From: Colwellia psychrerythraea
GTDB lineage: Bacteria > Pseudomonadota > Gammaproteobacteria > Enterobacterales > Alteromonadaceae
DNA length: 47,822 bases
Reading direction: 5' to 3'
Assembly: GCA_002163005.1 (NCBI GenBank)
Contig: MAAF01000002.1
Span: 1-47,822, forward strand
Shown here piece by piece: positions 46,016 through 47,822 of this stretch; positions within the stretch are counted from its first letter, which is position 1, and each line of letters starts with the position of its first letter. The notes beneath the pieces were generated by a model. It was not told the DNA's origin. It saw only the letters and a list, made by a program, of their open reading frames with translations, and ran no database searches. Both the position numbers and the translations under genes were made by a program.

Positions 46016-47092
46016 ATGAACAATCTCAAAATAGATTTTATAGAAATCAGTTCCCAATCAGAGTTAATCAAGTTACTTCCTGAATGGAAAAAGTTAAACA
46101 ATACATGTCCAAATTATAATTTATTTAAAGAACCACAATGGATATTTTCGTGGATTAGTACTTTCTGGCAAAACAACTGGCATTTAAAAGTATTAACTGC
46201 TCGGTATAATGATGAATTAATTGCAATAGCACCGTTTTATTATCAACAATATAACTCAATACTTTCAATGAAAATATTTTATCCTTTAGGTCAAGGCGAA
46301 GCTGAAGCACAAGAAATATCAACTGAATATACTGAAGTACTAATTAACGAAAAATTTCAAGAACACTTATTACCCAAAATTCAACAGTGGGTACTGAATT
46401 TAAAAGCTGACCAACTACATTGGCGTGCATTACTCCATGATAGCCCTACTAGAAACATTCTCATTAATTATAAACAAACAAAGTCTAATGAGGCCACCCG
46501 CTACATTGTAGACTGTTCAAATTGGACATTTGGAGATTTGTCTAAAAATATGCGTTCTCGCTACCGAAGAGGCTTAAACCAATTAGAAAAATCAAATGCA
46601 AAGATTGATTGGGTTGAACAAAGCGACTGTGACCATTATTGGCAACTAATGAAAGACTTGCACCAAAAAAGATGGCAGGGTAAAAATAAAAAAGGCGCTT
46701 TTTGTAGCAATGAGTTTAATAAGTTCCATGCTAAGTTTCGAGAAAAATCGCCAGAGAATGTTGCTATGAGCGCTGTATGGGTTAACGACACCCCCATAGC
46801 GATACATTATTATTTTTCAGACGCTACCACATTATATTTTTATCAATCAGGCTGGAATGAAACCGAATATTCACACTTATCTCCTGGTTTGATACTACAT
46901 TTATGGACCATAGAAAATAGCAACAAGCAATATTACGATTTTATGATGGGTAAAAAACAAGATAGTTATAAGGCTAAATTTGCGACCCTACAGCAGCCTA
47001 TGTACAACATAAAAATAGTTTTTAGCCCGATTAAATTATTCATTCATCGGGTGCTAAAAAAAATAAGGTTAAGTACCTTCACACCTAATTAA
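46016..47092 (+). CDS. GNAT/FemAB-like acyltransferase (BioF2/CelD type)
   Basis: A 358-residue tandem-GNAT protein. The N-terminal half contains FKEPQWIFSWISTFWQ and ELIAIAPFYYQ; the C-terminal half has the conserved RSRYRRGLNQLEKS, VWVNDTPIAIHYYF, YQSGWNETEYSHLSPGLILH and YDFMMGKKQDSYKAKF, the usual YDF...YK end of CelD/BcsL-type (Acetyltransf_6) proteins. Related FemAB proteins add amino acids from aminoacyl-tRNA; others use acyl-CoA. The donor here is unknown. It follows the QueC-like gene by 33 bp, so they may act in the same modification. AAGGG lies just before the ATG. Confidence 0.78.
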   Translation: MNNLKIDFIEISSQSELIKLLPEWKKLNNTCPNYNLFKEPQWIFSWISTFWQNNWHLKVLTARYNDELIAIAPFYYQQYNSILSMKIFYPLGQGEAEAQEISTEYTEVLINEKFQEHLLPKIQQWVLNLKADQLHWRALLHDSPTRNILINYKQTKSNEATRYIVDCSNWTFGDLSKNMRSRYRRGLNQLEKSNAKIDWVEQSDCDHYWQLMKDLHQKRWQGKNKKGAFCSNEFNKFHAKFREKSPENVAMSAVWVNDTPIAIHYYFSDATTLYFYQSGWNETEYSHLSPGLILHLWTIENSNKQYYDFMMGKKQDSYKAKFATLQQPMYNIKIVFSPIKLFIHRVLKKIRLSTFTPN

Positions 47093-47183
47093 GTAGCGTC
47101 AAATATATTCATACCTATAATGAAAAGGATGAAAATTTTAGTATCAAAAATGACAAACATAGCGTTTTAAAAACAATCAATAG

Positions 47184-47221
47184 ATTATCTAATAGCATAA
47201 TGCTTTTTTTTATTAGATAAT
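47184..47221 (+). terminator. Stem-loop with T run after the GNAT gene
   Basis: attatctaata (47184-47194) pairs perfectly with tattagataat (47211-47221); the loop contains a small gcat/atgc stem and eight T (47204-47211). The A+T-only outer stem makes termination uncertain. Confidence 0.35.
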
Positions 47222-47290
47222 AAAATCAAACATAAAAGCACATTTATCGAACTTGTTGTCACTAATAAAAATAAAGGAATAACCTTTTTC

Positions 47291-47822
47291 ATGGCCCGAC
47301 AATTCCCCGTAAAAGACAATCAAGATTCAACTCTCGCTTTTTTATTTTTAGTTTTATATACCGCTTCAGTATTAATTCGCCCGCATGAAATGTTCTTAAC
47401 TAGTGTCGAATGGATCATTATTAAAGTGTTTGCCATTATTTGCCTCATAGCAACATTAGCAGCACAACGCCCTCTAAAATTATATCCTCAACATTGGATG
47501 ATGTTAGCATTAACCCCCCTTATAGTTTTTTCTGGTTTTTTGAACGGCTCTGGTATGTACGGAGTTGAAGAAGCCCAAAAAATATTTGTCAGCTCAATTA
47601 TCCCTTTATTTTTATATAGTACCTGTATCACCACCATTAAGCGCCAACACATTCTGATGTTCATTTGCTTAATAGCCGCTTTACTAATGGTGCATAATGG
47701 TCACGTGCAACAAAGTGAATTTTTTGGTTGGGCGCTAGACACACACTCCGTAGGTAGACTCAGTATTGGTGAAAAACGAATAACCTATTTGGGCTTTTTT
47801 AATGATCCGAACGATTTAGGTA
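47291..47822 (+). CDS. O-antigen ligase/polymerase-like membrane protein, partial
   Basis: The frame is open to the window edge (177 codons). It starts MARQFPVKDNQDSTLAFLFL and shows about four membrane helices (roughly 15-30, 40-58, 68-85, 100-135), then RLSIGEKRITYLGFFNDPND, a motif seen just before the periplasmic loop region of O-antigen ligase family proteins associated with exopolysaccharide and exosortase loci. Such proteins polymerise or ligate lipid-linked glycan in the inner membrane. AAGGA (47274-47278) is 12 nt upstream of the ATG, somewhat far. The rest lies outside the window. Confidence 0.7.
   Translation, partial: MARQFPVKDNQDSTLAFLFLVLYTASVLIRPHEMFLTSVEWIIIKVFAIICLIATLAAQRPLKLYPQHWMMLALTPLIVFSGFLNGSGMYGVEEAQKIFVSSIIPLFLYSTCITTIKRQHILMFICLIAALLMVHNGHVQQSEFFGWALDTHSVGRLSIGEKRITYLGFFNDPNDLG

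Overview
The window looks like chromosomal DNA of a marine, A+T-rich gammaproteobacterium of the Alteromonadales, most likely Colwellia or a close relative. This is an inference from the E. coli-like housekeeping proteins (GreB, RpoZ, SpoT, TrmH, RecG, PolA, Gor, PrlC), the low G+C by eye and the marine-style exopolysaccharide genes. No database search was possible. I see no rRNA, tRNA, CRISPR array, prophage or complete insertion sequence.

Positions 1-28111 are mostly conserved core genome: a probable tex start diverging from greB; an outer-membrane TraF-like protein and a cyclophilin lipoprotein; a DUF445 membrane protein; an AspC-type aminotransferase; gmk, rpoZ, spoT, ridA, trmH and recG on the plus strand; polA converging on recG; a DUF4399 periplasmic protein; gor; a 1529-residue hybrid sensor with GGDEF and EAL domains; prlC with a Tag-like glycosylase; and manC. 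Two 267-bp copies of one MITE-like element with 24-bp terminal inverted repeats sit between genes (4192-4458 and 9865-10131). Clear hairpin terminators lie after greB, aspC and rpoZ, and between recG/polA and DUF4399/gor. Two perfect DnaA boxes lie upstream of polA.

Positions 28112-47822 form an exopolysaccharide locus that runs off the right edge. It opens with manC (GDP-mannose) divergent from an exosortase with an EpsI-like tail, followed by rmlA-rmlC-rmlD-rmlB (dTDP-rhamnose). A minus-strand block then carries a lipoprotein, a periplasmic lyase-like protein, glycosyltransferases and a membrane-anchored endonuclease/exonuclease/phosphatase (EEP) protein. A plus-strand block carries two GT4 glycosyltransferases, an AsnB-like PP-loop enzyme without the glutaminase cysteine, a QueC-like PP-loop protein, a GNAT/FemAB-like transferase and the start of an O-antigen ligase-like membrane protein. 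Together they suggest synthesis of a rhamnose/mannose-containing glycan that may carry amide-linked groups, plus exosortase-mediated protein sorting. No PEP-CTERM substrate is visible here.

The most unusual local observation is a decayed tandem duplication in the minus-strand block. An ancestral GT4-EEP-lyase-like trio was apparently duplicated around a GT2 gene. One copy kept the GT4 and EEP genes and reduced the third gene to a short tail. The other kept the third gene and reduced GT4 and EEP to pseudogenes with recognisable lesions.
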